Origin: Tannerellaceae bacterium | Lineage (GTDB): Bacteria > Bacteroidota > Bacteroidia > Bacteroidales > Tannerellaceae | Direction: 5' to 3' | Length of the DNA stretch: 42,591 nt | Assembly: GCA_021201865.1 (NCBI GenBank) | Contig: JAJQEE010000129.1 | Coordinates: 1 to 42,591 of the forward strand | Shown here: piece after piece, positions 27,116 through 36,332 of the stretch | Layout: each line of letters starts with the position of its first letter | Position numbering within the stretch: the first letter of the stretch is position 1 | Made by a program: the position numbers and the translations under genes | Notes under the pieces: model-generated | Seen by the model: only the letters and a program-made list of their open reading frames with translations | What the model was told of the DNA's origin: nothing | Database searches by the model: none

Positions 27116-27123
27116 CAAAAATA
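27116..27123 (-). promoter_or_regulatory. -7 box TATTTTTG for nadE
   Basis: On the - strand this matches TAnnTTTG, 17 bp before the nadE ATG, implying a very short leader. No -33 box is clear. Confidence 0.45.
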
Positions 27124-27168
27124 CAATTCCGTTGACAATTGTTCATCTTCCCTTCTGATTATTTTCTT

Positions 27169-27176
27169 TATATTTG
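27169..27176 (+). promoter_or_regulatory. -7 box TATATTTG upstream of PUL C sigma gene
   Basis: Exact TAnnTTTG match, identical to the box before the PUL B sigma gene. It overlaps the in-frame TTG at 27174, so that codon cannot be the start if this promoter is used. Confidence 0.6.
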
Positions 27177-27200
27177 CGTATTAACCTTATGTACCGACGA

Positions 27201-27800
27201 ATGGCCTCTAACCCTTCAAAGAATCCGGATAAAGCATGGATCTTACTTTTAAATAAGGGAGAGTATGCTGCTTTTGAGTCTATTTACCGAAAATACAGTG
27301 GATGGGTCTATAATTTTGCGAACTCTCTGTTGTATGATAGCTGCCTGGCAGAAGATGTGATGCAGAATGTCTTTATGAAGATATGGGAAAAACGGTATGA
27401 GATTGATCCGGAAGAAACTTTTTCCGCCTATCTTTTTACTATCAGCCGCCATTTAGTATATAAAGAAACCCGGAAACAGTTGAATATAGAAATACCTTTG
27501 GATGTATTGCAGGATAAATCGTCTCCTTCTGATCTCCACACCGAATCCCAGATTGAACTCAATTCCCTGAAAGAATATATTGACCATTTGATTGACCAGC
27601 TACCCGAAAGCAGGCGAAGAATTTACCGGATGAGCCGCGTGGAGGGATTATCCAATAAAGAAATAGCTGTGCGTCTTTCTTTGTCTGAGAAAACGGTAGA
27701 GACACAAATCTACCGGTCCCTGCATTTTTTGAAAGAGAAATTAGCTAAGCACAAGGGAGCATGGAGTATTGTATGTGTCCTTTTTGTTAACTTGAGTTAA
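27201..27800 (+). CDS. ECF RNA polymerase sigma factor (PUL C)
   Basis: FecI-like sigma factor of 199 residues from this ATG, expected to switch on PUL C. Region 2 contains FESIYRKYSGWVYNFANSLL, AEDVMQNVFMKIWEK and FTISRHLVYKETRKQL. Region 4 contains DQLPESRRRIYRMSRVEGLS and the helix-turn-helix NKEIAVRLSLSEKTVETQIY. Earlier in-frame starts exist: TTG 27174 lies inside the -7 box and ATG 27189 would leave almost no leader, so ATG 27201 is preferred, with 27189 possible. A short hydrophobic tail (WSIVCVLFVNLS) is common in this group. fecR follows 66 bp downstream. Confidence 0.92.
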   Translation: MASNPSKNPDKAWILLLNKGEYAAFESIYRKYSGWVYNFANSLLYDSCLAEDVMQNVFMKIWEKRYEIDPEETFSAYLFTISRHLVYKETRKQLNIEIPLDVLQDKSSPSDLHTESQIELNSLKEYIDHLIDQLPESRRRIYRMSRVEGLSNKEIAVRLSLSEKTVETQIYRSLHFLKEKLAKHKGAWSIVCVLFVNLS

Positions 27801-27866
27801 AATTCCTGCTGTCTGTAAGTGATAACATATTTCTAAGCCTATATAACTATAAAAGACTTGTATGGT

Positions 27867-28859
27867 ATGGATTTTATACATCTGTTAGAGCGTTTTATGA
27901 GAGGAGAAACGGGTCCGGAAGAAGAGAAACTGTTAAAAGAATGGTTTCAGTCTGCTCCGGCCCGGAAAGAAATAGAAACCTATTACTCCGGACGCTGGAC
28001 CGCTGCGGAGGGTGCTGATATGGATCCATCCAGAAAAGAAGAGGTTTTAGCCCGAATCACCCGGGAGATAAAAGAGCGGGAAGACATGCCTGCGATTCCC
28101 ACTCAACGGAGAAATTCGTTTATGAGGACGTGGCTTCCTTATGCTGCCGTTTTTATTCTGGCTTTTGGATTGGGTCTTTCAGCTCTTTTCATGCAACCTC
28201 CTGGTTCTCCTTTGCAGGAGTTTACTGTGTCGGTCGCGAAAGGCCAGCGTTCCAATTTACTGTTACCGGATGGAACGAAAGTCTGGGTAAATTCTCATAC
28301 GGAGATCCGGTATGATAATGAGTATGGAATCAGGAACCGGAATATTGTATTAAAAGGAGAAGCCTTCTTTGAAGTAGAGAAAAATGAGGAGTTGCCGTTT
28401 GTGGTAAATGCGGAGGAGATGGATATTCAAGTGCTGGGGACTACGTTTAATCTGAAAGCCTATCCGGAAGATGATGAAATTATTGCTACGCTGTTTACAG
28501 GAAGTATAAAAGGGGTAGTGGGAGACAAGGAGTTTACCATCTCTCCCCGTCAGCATCTGACGTATGACCGGCTGCGTAACGTGATGCAGGTAAGTGAGTC
28601 TGAGAATGTGAATTATATTTCTATGTGGCGTGATAATGAGCTGGCTTTTATGGATGAAACGTTGGAAGAAGTGGCTAAAATATTAAACCGGATGTATAAT
28701 GTAGAGGTGGTGATCCTCTCAGAGAAGATTAAAAGCTACCGTTTCTCCGGTGTCATTAAAAACAATAGCCTGGATAATGTGATAGAGATCATCAGTCTGA
28801 CAGCGCCTATCTCTTATCACTCGACCGGCGATACGATCCTCTTAAATGAAAAAAGATAA
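27867..28859 (+). CDS. FecR-family anti-sigma factor (PUL C)
   Basis: Intact 330-residue membrane anti-sigma factor pairing with the sigma factor at 27201. The cytoplasmic N-terminus (FMRGETGPEEEKLLKEWFQ) precedes one membrane helix (TWLPYAAVFILAFGLGLSAL, about residues 88-108). The periplasmic FecR domain has VAKGQRSNLLLPDGTKVWVN, LKGEAFFEVEKNEELPFVV and VLGTTFNLKAYPEDD. A DUF4974-like C-terminus starts at AFMDETLEEVAKILNRMY. The ATG at 27867 is chosen over the in-frame TTG at 27858. A sense-strand terminator follows the stop codon, so susC probably has its own promoter. Confidence 0.93.
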   Translation: MDFIHLLERFMRGETGPEEEKLLKEWFQSAPARKEIETYYSGRWTAAEGADMDPSRKEEVLARITREIKEREDMPAIPTQRRNSFMRTWLPYAAVFILAFGLGLSALFMQPPGSPLQEFTVSVAKGQRSNLLLPDGTKVWVNSHTEIRYDNEYGIRNRNIVLKGEAFFEVEKNEELPFVVNAEEMDIQVLGTTFNLKAYPEDDEIIATLFTGSIKGVVGDKEFTISPRQHLTYDRLRNVMQVSESENVNYISMWRDNELAFMDETLEEVAKILNRMYNVEVVILSEKIKSYRFSGVIKNNSLDNVIEIISLTAPISYHSTGDTILLNEKR

Positions 28860-28932
28860 TATCAGATATCTGTGTTTTTGTTAACTTTTAATTGAAATGA
28901 AAATGCCTATGGAATAAGAAAGAGCAAACGCA

Positions 28933-28969
28933 AGGGCAGCTCCCGCGAAGAAACTGCCCTCCCTTTTTT
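28933..28969 (+). terminator. Intrinsic terminator between fecR and susC (PUL C)
   Basis: AGGGCAG (28933-28939), a 14-nt loop, CTGCCCT (28954-28960), then CCC and T6 (28964-28969). It would stop sigma-fecR transcription before susC. The polarity is opposite to the leader hairpins of PULs A and B. Confidence 0.65.
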
Positions 28970-29100
28970 AATACTTTTATTAGCTGAAAACCCTGTTTTC
29001 TGATTTCATTCTCTGGATGACTTGGCCGGTTATCCAGACAGAACTCTACACGGTTTTCGCTTGCGAAGTTACTAAAATTAATTCTTTTACTATTAAAAAC

Positions 29101-32100
29101 ATGAAAAAAATGAGTAACCTCAAGCAAATTAGTTTACGGGCCTTCTATCTTGTCTGTCTCCTGATAGGTAGCTGTTTAACAGGATTCGCCCAGATTTCAC
29201 TTTCCCTCAAAGATAAACCTGTACGCGAGATCATCCGGGTATTGGAGACAGAGACGGAATACCGCTTTTTCTATAATTCATCCCTTCCCGAACTGGATGA
29301 GAAAATATCGGTAGAAACAAGAAATGGTAGCATAGAGGATATCCTGAAACAGATTTCCCGCCAGACTTCTATTTCTTATCTGATAAGGGAAAACAAGCAA
29401 ATCGTTTTTACGGTTGCAGAAGACAAACCCCGGCAATCCCGGCGTATATCCGGAACCATTTCCGATGAGTCCGGAGAGCCGGTCATCGGGGCCAATGTGA
29501 GGATCAAAGGCACGAATACCGGGACTATTTCTGATATGGATGGATTGTATTCTCTGGAAGTGGAAGAGTCTGCGGTCTTACAGATCTCCTATATTGGTTA
29601 TCACGCGAAAGAAGTTCCGGTCGCTGGCAAAACTGTGCTGAATGTCTCCCTGCAGGAAGATACACAAAGCCTGGATGAAGTGGTCGTGGTGGGATATGGC
29701 GTACAGAAGAGAGCCTCTGTGACAGGTTCTGTTGCTTCCATTCAGGCCAAAGACCTGACTACTGTAAAGAGTCCGAATGTCACCAATACGTTAGCCGGTA
29801 AATTACCGGGTTTACGGGCTGTGCAGCGAAGCGGAGCCCCCGGGGATGATAACGCTTCCGTAGATATACGTGGTTTCGGAACAGCCTTAGTGATCGTAGA
29901 TGGAGTGGAAAGGGATTTTTCACAGATCGATGCGAATGATATAGAGTCCATCAGTATCCTGAAAGATGCTTCTGCGGCTGTATATGGTTTTAAAGGGGCG
30001 AATGGGGTGATCCTCGTAACGACTAAAAAAGGAGAAATAAAGAAACCTGAAATTACCTATAATGGTTATTACGGACTACAAAGTGTTACCCGGTTCCCTA
30101 AATTATATAATGCCTATGAATATGCGATGTTATATAATGAAGCACAGATGAATATTGGTGTCATGGCTCCCTACAGCCAGGAAGACCTGGAGAAGTTCCG
30201 CACAGGTAGTGATCCGGCGTATGCAAATACAAACTGGTGGGATGTCACCACCCGTAAGGCTGTTCCCCAAATGTATCATAACCTGAGTGTGTCCGGAGGA
30301 GCCGAGAAAGTGAGGTATTATTTCTCCCTGGGGTATACCGGGCAGGAAGGTATTTGGGTGTCCAAAGATCAGGATTATAAAAAATATAATGTCCGGTCGA
30401 ATATCAGTGCGGAACTCACGAAAGGATTAACGGTGGATCTGCAGATAAGCGGCCGTTTGGATACCCGGAACCAACCCTATAACCAGGATACCTTCAAAGC
30501 CATCTATAAAGCGGTTCCTACCCTGCCGGTATATGCAAATAATACAGAACCCTATTGGCAGGATACGGGGGATAATGCGAATCCGGCGCAGATCACCCGG
30601 GCAGATGAAGTGGGGTATGACCGGAGAGACCGCCGGGAGTTTACCGGTTCGTTGATCATGAATTGGGAATTACCCTGGGTAAAAGGTTTGACGGCAAGAG
30701 CTTTGTGGGCGTATGACTATAATAACCTGACAGAGAAAAAGTGGTTGAAGGAATATTATGAATACCAGTATGATCCGATCACGGATGTATATAATAAAAG
30801 TACCCGCCGCTCTGTTTCGGAATTGAACCAGAAAACGGAAAATGCGTTTACCCCCACCCAGCAATATTCTCTTAATTACCAGAATACATTTGGTAAACAT
30901 GACTTTACGGGATTATTGTTATGGGAAATGCGGAATTATAAAAAGATTGGTTTTCGGCTTACCGGCAATTTTATGTGGGCGCCATTGACCAGATGGATGC
31001 CGGGGATAACACGAATAAGAACAATGGCGGGAATGCGGAGTCTGCAGCACATGCCGGCCTGGTAGGACGTGTAAATTATGCATATGATAATAAATATCTG
31101 GCTGAATTCAGTTTCCGGTATGACGGATCTTACAAATTTGCGAAAGATAGCCGTTGGGGATTCTTCCCGGCTGTTTCGCTGGGCTGGCGCATCTCGGAGG
31201 AACCTTTCTTTAAAGAAAATATCTCTTTTGTGGATAACCTGAAGATCCGAGGCTCGTATGGTAAGATTGGAGATGAAAGTAATAGTGACTTTAAAGGGTT
31301 TGAGTACCTGACAGGTTACAAATATCCTTCCGGTTCGTATGTGCTGGGTGAAGGGGTCTCCAACGGTTTGGAGGACCGGGGGTTGCCTAACATGTTATTA
31401 ACCTGGTATGAATCCACGACGGCCAATATCGGTTTTGAAACCCATGTGCTGGATGGCCTGTTCGGGTTGGAGTTCGACTATTTTGAACGCCGGCGAAGTG
31501 GCCTGTTGGCGAATCGTCTGTTGACCCTTCCTGCCTCTTTCGGACAGGCTTTGCCGAATGAGAACCTGAACTCTGACCGTACACGGGGCTTTGAACTGAT
31601 CCTTACCCATAGGAACCGGATCGGGGATGTCTCTTATCTGATCAGTGCTAATTTTACGAATACACGCGAGTTGAACCGCTATGTAGAAAAAGCGGCACCC
31701 GGTAACAGGTATGAAAACTGGAGGGATAATGAGAATGACCGGTATAAAAATATCACCTGGGGATATGAAGCGTTGGGACAGTTTCAAAGTTTTGAAGAGA
31801 TCCTGAATGCACCTATCCAGGACGGGAACGGAAATAAATCCTTACTGCCGGGAGATATTCGTTATAAGGATATAAATGGCGACGGGATCATTGACAGTAA
31901 AGACCAGATCCCGATCGGGAGTAATGATACGCCTACGATGTATTATGGTTTGAACCTGTCGGTTGAGTGGAAAGGAATTGACTTTACGGCCTTCTTCCAG
32001 GGAGCCGGCGGGCATGTTGTCCAGGCAGGAGAAACGTTTACGGACCCTTTCATACAGCAGGGATTAGGAAATGGCGTTAAGTTCTGGCTGGATCGTTGGC

Positions 32101-32441
32101 ACCGGGAAGATCCGGCTGATGTGAACAGTGCATGGATCCCCGGAACCATGCCGGCTGTCAGACCTACCGGTTTCAGTGCTAACAATGAAACCAGTACCTG
32201 GTCTTTATTGAAAGCGGATTACCTGAGGTTGAAAACGGTGGAACTGGGATATACCTTACCTCGGGCGTGGGTGAACAGGGTGGGGCTTGCCCATGTGCGT
32301 TTGTATGTGAACAGTTATAACCCGCTTACCTTTACACGGGGAGGGATGATGAAGTATATGGACCCTGAGAATTCACAAACCAACTTACATTATTATCCGC
32401 AGATGAAGTCCTATAATTTTGGAGTGAACGTAACCTTCTAA
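29101..32441 (+). CDS. SusC-family TonB-dependent receptor with STN domain, frame interrupted (PUL C)
   Basis: Outer-membrane glycan importer and signal transducer. Order: signal peptide (FYLVCLLIGSCLTGFA), STN domain (ISLSLKDKPVREIIRVLETE), carboxypeptidase-regulatory-like domain (GTISDESGEPVIGANVRIKG), TonB-box-like LDEVVVVGYG, plug (VDIRGFGTALVIVDGVERDF) and a barrel ending FGVNVTF. The frame opened here stops at 31063-31065, and the rest is read one frame back. Adding one T to the T4 run 30951-30954 gives GFSAYRQFYVGAIDQMDAGD, a normal SusC barrel segment, and one protein of about 1113 residues. The part from 30975 is not a separate gene. The ATG at 29101 is preferred to 29017, whose extra residues look unlike a leader. 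Confidence 0.92.
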
Positions 32442-32460
32442 TTATTTAATACCTATTTTT

Positions 32461-34316
32461 ATGAAAACGACAACATATTTCGATAAGATAATCCTCTTCC
32501 TTTTTCTTTTGTCCTGGGTAAGTTGTGACTATCTGGATAAAGATCCTTTTGATGTGGTGCTTCCGGATCAGGTCTGGGAAGATCCTAAACTGATTAATGG
32601 GGTATTGGTGAATTTGTATGATAAGATGGAACTGGAAGATTTTCAATATTATTATAAGGAAGACTGGCGGTTGGTCAATCTGACGACCATGTCGGATGAG
32701 GGCCAGGGATCTTTCCAGAAAGATCCGGTATTCGATAATGCATATGCTACTTATACCTATGATGATGAAATCTTCGGGACTTTTACGGACCCTTATAAGG
32801 GCATACGGAATTGTAATGATTTCCTGGCACAGTTGGAAACTTCTTTTTTGTCTGATGCTGAAAAGAAAGAACTGAATGCGGAGGTTCGTTTTATACGGGC
32901 CTGGCATTATTTTACCTTAGTCAAAAGGTATGGTGGTGTGCCGCTGATTACGGCTTCCCAGGTGTATGAAGGACCTGACAGGCTGGAAGAATTACAGATC
33001 CCCCGCTCCACAGAGGATGAGATCTATTCTTTTATTATAGATGAATGCCGGCAGATTGCAGAGTCTCTTCCGCTGCAACGGGATGCATCGGGAAAATACC
33101 GTGTCAATAAGGGTACGGCACTGGCTTTATGTTCACGGGCAGCTTTATATGCCGGTTCGATTGCTACATACGGAACGGTTAAACTGAACGGCCTCGTGGG
33201 GATCACTCCGGATAGAGCTCCTTATTTCTATCAGGTCGCTTACGAATCTTCGGAAGCTGTGATCAATCTGGGTATTTATCAGTTGTACAATAAAAAGCCG
33301 GATGATAAAGCACAAAACTATTGTGAGATCTTTATGAACGGAAACGGAGATAATGGAGAGTATATTTTCCAGAAACAGTATAGTGTAGCCGGGGGTAAAG
33401 GACATGATTTTGATAAAAGAAATGCGCCCTTCTCTTTTCGTGAAGGCGGCTGGGGATGTGGAGTGGCTCCTACGATGGAGATGGTGGAAGAGTATGAATA
33501 TGTCGACGGTTCTCCCGGTACGCTGCGTCTTACGGACGAGAGCGGACAGCCACGCCGCTTTGATGATCCCATGGAACTGTTTGCCGATAAGGACCCTCGT
33601 CTGTTCGCTTCGGTTTATCTGCCCGGATCCGCCTGTAAAGGTTCTTTTGTAGAGTGGAGAAGAGGACTGATCACTTCGGACGGAGCGTATGTCCAGGCCA
33701 CTAAACAACCGGATGTGGCAGATGTATATACAGATCCCGTGACAGGTCTTTCTTATAATATCTCCGGAAAGGATGGAGGAGCAGATGTCGGTGACCCTTC
33801 TAAGACCGGTTTTTATCAGAGGAAATTCTTTGATGAAACCCTTGCCAATATGGATATGGGCAAATCAGAAACTCCCCGGCCGGTTTTCAGGTTGGCGGAA
33901 ATGTATCTCAACTTAGCGGAAGCGGCTGTTGAGCTCGGCGGAAGAGAGCAGTCCGCGTTGGCGGCGATCAATGAAATCCGGCAAAGAGCGGGTGTTGCTC
34001 CCTTAACGGCTGTGGATGTAGAGAAGGTAAGACACGAACGAAAAGTGGAACTGGCATTTGAAGGACACCGCTTCTGGGATATGAGACGCTGGAGAATTGC
34101 CCATCTGGATGCATCGCAGGGCGGACTGAATAATTTCAGAGGGTCTGCTTTATATCCCTGGCTGGATATTCGTGATCATAAGTATGTTTTTGAAAAGGGA
34201 ACCGAACCTCCTAAACAGATACGGCTGTTTCTGGAAAAAACTACTATACGAAGATTAGTAATGAGGATATGAACTCAAATCCTAAGTTAATACAGAATCC
34301 GGATTATACAAACTAA
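32461..34316 (+). CDS. SusD/RagB-family glycan-binding lipoprotein, frame interrupted near end (PUL C)
   Basis: Surface lipoprotein partner of the PUL C SusC, 19 bp downstream of it. The signal peptide (IILFLFLLSWVSC) leads into DYLDKDPFDVVLPDQVWEDP. SusD landmarks are RFIRAWHYFTLVKRYGGVPL and VRHERKVELAFEGHRFWDMR. As read, the frame ends at 34272 with an unusual tail. Adding one A to the A6 run 34235-34240 instead gives LEKNYYTKISNEDMNSNPKL and the end IQNPDYTN, close to the usual SusD C-terminus. The gene then stops at 34316 with about 618 residues. I therefore extend it to that stop. The DUF3823 gene starts 14 bp later. Confidence 0.9.
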
Positions 34317-34330
34317 TTTTAATATCTAAG

Positions 34331-35023
34331 ATGATGAAACAACTGGCTATTATATCTATTTTATCTCTTTTTTGTACAGCCTGTGTCAATGAACTTGACA
34401 ATTATGATGCCCCTAACGGTGGTATTTATGGTAAGATTATAGATGCCGGAACAGGAGACGTGGTTCCTTTATCCGTAGAAGGTTCAGCAGGGGTCATTGT
34501 CCGGTTGACAGAAGAGGACACCCATGCTACCAAAACAGTAGACTTTTATGCAAAGTCTGATGGCTCCTTTGAGAATACCCGTGTGTTTAATGGTGATTAT
34601 ACGCTGAGTCTGGAAGGGCCGTTTGTTACCCATCCGGAGGTACGTGTACAGATTAAAGGACAAACAAATATAGATGTACAGGTGACTCCGTATGCACGGA
34701 TCGGGGCGACTGCTTCTATAAATAACCGGGTAGTGACCCTTCAATATAAAGTGACTCAATCGGATCCCTCTTTTACCACTACGCAGGTATACGGATACTG
34801 GAATTTTGCTCCGGGGGTAGATGATGGAGGTGCTAACCAGGCAGGAAAAGTAGAAAGTAATGATATGGAAGGTTCTTTTACATTCAATCTGGATGAGGAA
34901 GATGCTTTTAAGGATAATCTGTATAAGATTCGTTCCAATGAAAATAAAGTGTATTTTCGTATAGGCGCTGTAACGGAGGGACAGATTAACTATTCTCCTA
35001 CGTTGACCGTGACCATTCCATAA
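34331..35023 (+). CDS. DUF3823-type lipoprotein (PUL C)
   Basis: Lipoprotein of 230 residues. The signal peptide (LAIISILSLFCTAC) ends at a lipobox Cys, followed by VNELDNYDAPNGGIYGKIID, typical of the DUF3823 N-terminal domain. A transthyretin/carboxypeptidase-like beta-sandwich follows (KSDGSFENTRVFNGDYTLSL), then a second beta-domain ending YSPTLTVTIP. DUF3823 proteins are encoded next to SusC/SusD in many Bacteroidetes PULs and are thought to be accessory surface glycan-binding proteins. Two adjacent ATGs (34331 and 34334) are possible starts. It has no visible catalytic motif. Confidence 0.85.
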   Translation: MMKQLAIISILSLFCTACVNELDNYDAPNGGIYGKIIDAGTGDVVPLSVEGSAGVIVRLTEEDTHATKTVDFYAKSDGSFENTRVFNGDYTLSLEGPFVTHPEVRVQIKGQTNIDVQVTPYARIGATASINNRVVTLQYKVTQSDPSFTTTQVYGYWNFAPGVDDGGANQAGKVESNDMEGSFTFNLDEEDAFKDNLYKIRSNENKVYFRIGAVTEGQINYSPTLTVTIP

Positions 35024-35063
35024 CTCGTGAACTTAATAAAGGAAATATAAATCGATAAAAATT

Positions 35064-36242
35064 ATGTATATGAAAAAACATTGGATGTTGTATGTGAGCA
35101 TGCTGGGATTGCTGGTAAGTGCAGATCTGTATGCCAACTCTCCTGATAAGACAGAGAGTAAAGTTGTAAATGTGTTACCGGATTGGGCATTCGGTGGTTT
35201 TGTCCGTCCGGCAGGGGCTAATCCTATTCTTACCCCTAATCCGGAAAAAACCTTCTACTGTCCGATGCGTAAAACAGAAGTGAAGTGGGAGGAAAGTGAT
35301 ATTTTTAATCCTGCGGCTGTCGTAAAGGATGGAAAGATCTGTGTGTTATACCGGGCAGAAGATAATTCGGCGGTAGGGATCGGTTCCCGGACTTCACGCA
35401 TCGGTTTAGCGGAAAGTACGGATGGTATTACGATGACTTTGCGTACGGATCCTGTAATGTATCCGGATGAAGATAACGCAAAGGAATATGAGTGGGAAGG
35501 AGGATGTGAAGATCCACGGGTGGCAGTTACCGAAGATGGCCTGTATGTTATGATGTACACTACCTGGAACCGCAAGGTTGCCCGTCTGGCCGTTGCCACT
35601 TCGCGTGACCTGGTTACCTGGGAAAAACATGGCCCGGTATTTAAGGATGCCTACAACGGACGGTTTAAGGATATAGACTGTAAAGCCGGTTCGGTTGTCA
35701 CGAAGCTGAAAGATGGAAAGCAGGTGATTACGAAGATCAATGGAACCTATTTTATGTATTGGGGTGAACAAAAAGTCCATGCTGCTACTTCGGATGATCT
35801 GATCCATTGGACGCCGGTGCTGGACAGTAACAATGAGTTGAAGGTGTTAATCTCACCCCGTGAAGGCTATTTTGATAGTGCTTTGACAGAGTGTGGCCCG
35901 CCGGCAGTGATGACAGACCAGGGCATTCTCTTACTGTATAACGGAAAGAACAGGACTGATAATAAACGGGATACACGATTTAATGCAGGCACCTATAGTG
36001 CAGGCCAGGTGCTATTTGCTTTGGAAGATCCTTATCAGGTGGTGAATAGATTAGATATCCCTTTTTTCCGTCCGATGGATGATTTTGAGAAGAGCGGACA
36101 GTATGTAGATGGGACTGTTTTTATTGAAGGGCTGGTATTTTATAAAAATAAATGGTTTTTGTATTATGGCTGTGCAGACTCACAGGTAGGAGTGGCTGTT
36201 TATGATCCGGCTAACCGGGTCCCTGGAGATCCAATCCAGTGA
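35064..36242 (+). CDS. GH130 beta-mannoside phosphorylase/hydrolase family, exported (PUL C)
   Basis: Five-bladed beta-propeller enzyme of 392 residues with a signal peptide (HWMLYVSMLGLLVSADLYA). Family landmarks are GANPILTP, ESDIFNPAAVVKDGKICVLY, GCEDPRVAVTEDGLYVMMYT (catalytic-acid Asp150 in EDPR), LTECGPPAVM (Glu276) and FIEGLVFYKNKWFLYYG (Glu355). Most GH130 members are cytoplasmic phosphorylases acting on beta-mannosides. The exported Bacteroides members described so far (such as BT3780) are beta-1,2-mannosidases, so a hydrolase is plausible here, but I cannot assign linkage from sequence. It ends PUL C and is followed by a terminator. Confidence 0.88.
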   Translation: MYMKKHWMLYVSMLGLLVSADLYANSPDKTESKVVNVLPDWAFGGFVRPAGANPILTPNPEKTFYCPMRKTEVKWEESDIFNPAAVVKDGKICVLYRAEDNSAVGIGSRTSRIGLAESTDGITMTLRTDPVMYPDEDNAKEYEWEGGCEDPRVAVTEDGLYVMMYTTWNRKVARLAVATSRDLVTWEKHGPVFKDAYNGRFKDIDCKAGSVVTKLKDGKQVITKINGTYFMYWGEQKVHAATSDDLIHWTPVLDSNNELKVLISPREGYFDSALTECGPPAVMTDQGILLLYNGKNRTDNKRDTRFNAGTYSAGQVLFALEDPYQVVNRLDIPFFRPMDDFEKSGQYVDGTVFIEGLVFYKNKWFLYYGCADSQVGVAVYDPANRVPGDPIQ

Positions 36243-36268
36243 TCCGGGTAAATTAATTCTATAACAAG

Positions 36269-36306
36269 AAGGGGATGTCCAACACCATAGGACATTCCCT
36301 TTTTAT
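36269..36306 (+). terminator. Intrinsic terminator after GH130
   Basis: AAGGGGATGTCC, loop AACACCATA, GGACATTCCCTT (one G-U pair) followed by TTT. It lies between convergent GH130 (+) and the Gfo/Idh/MocA gene (-). Confidence 0.8.
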
Positions 36307-36332
36307 TTATTAATTATCCGGATGCAAGCGGG

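Noticed and set aside
30975-32441. A second, short TonB receptor gene
   Set aside because: It is the C-terminal barrel of the SusC that begins at 29101, joined by one added T; it has no signal peptide or plug.
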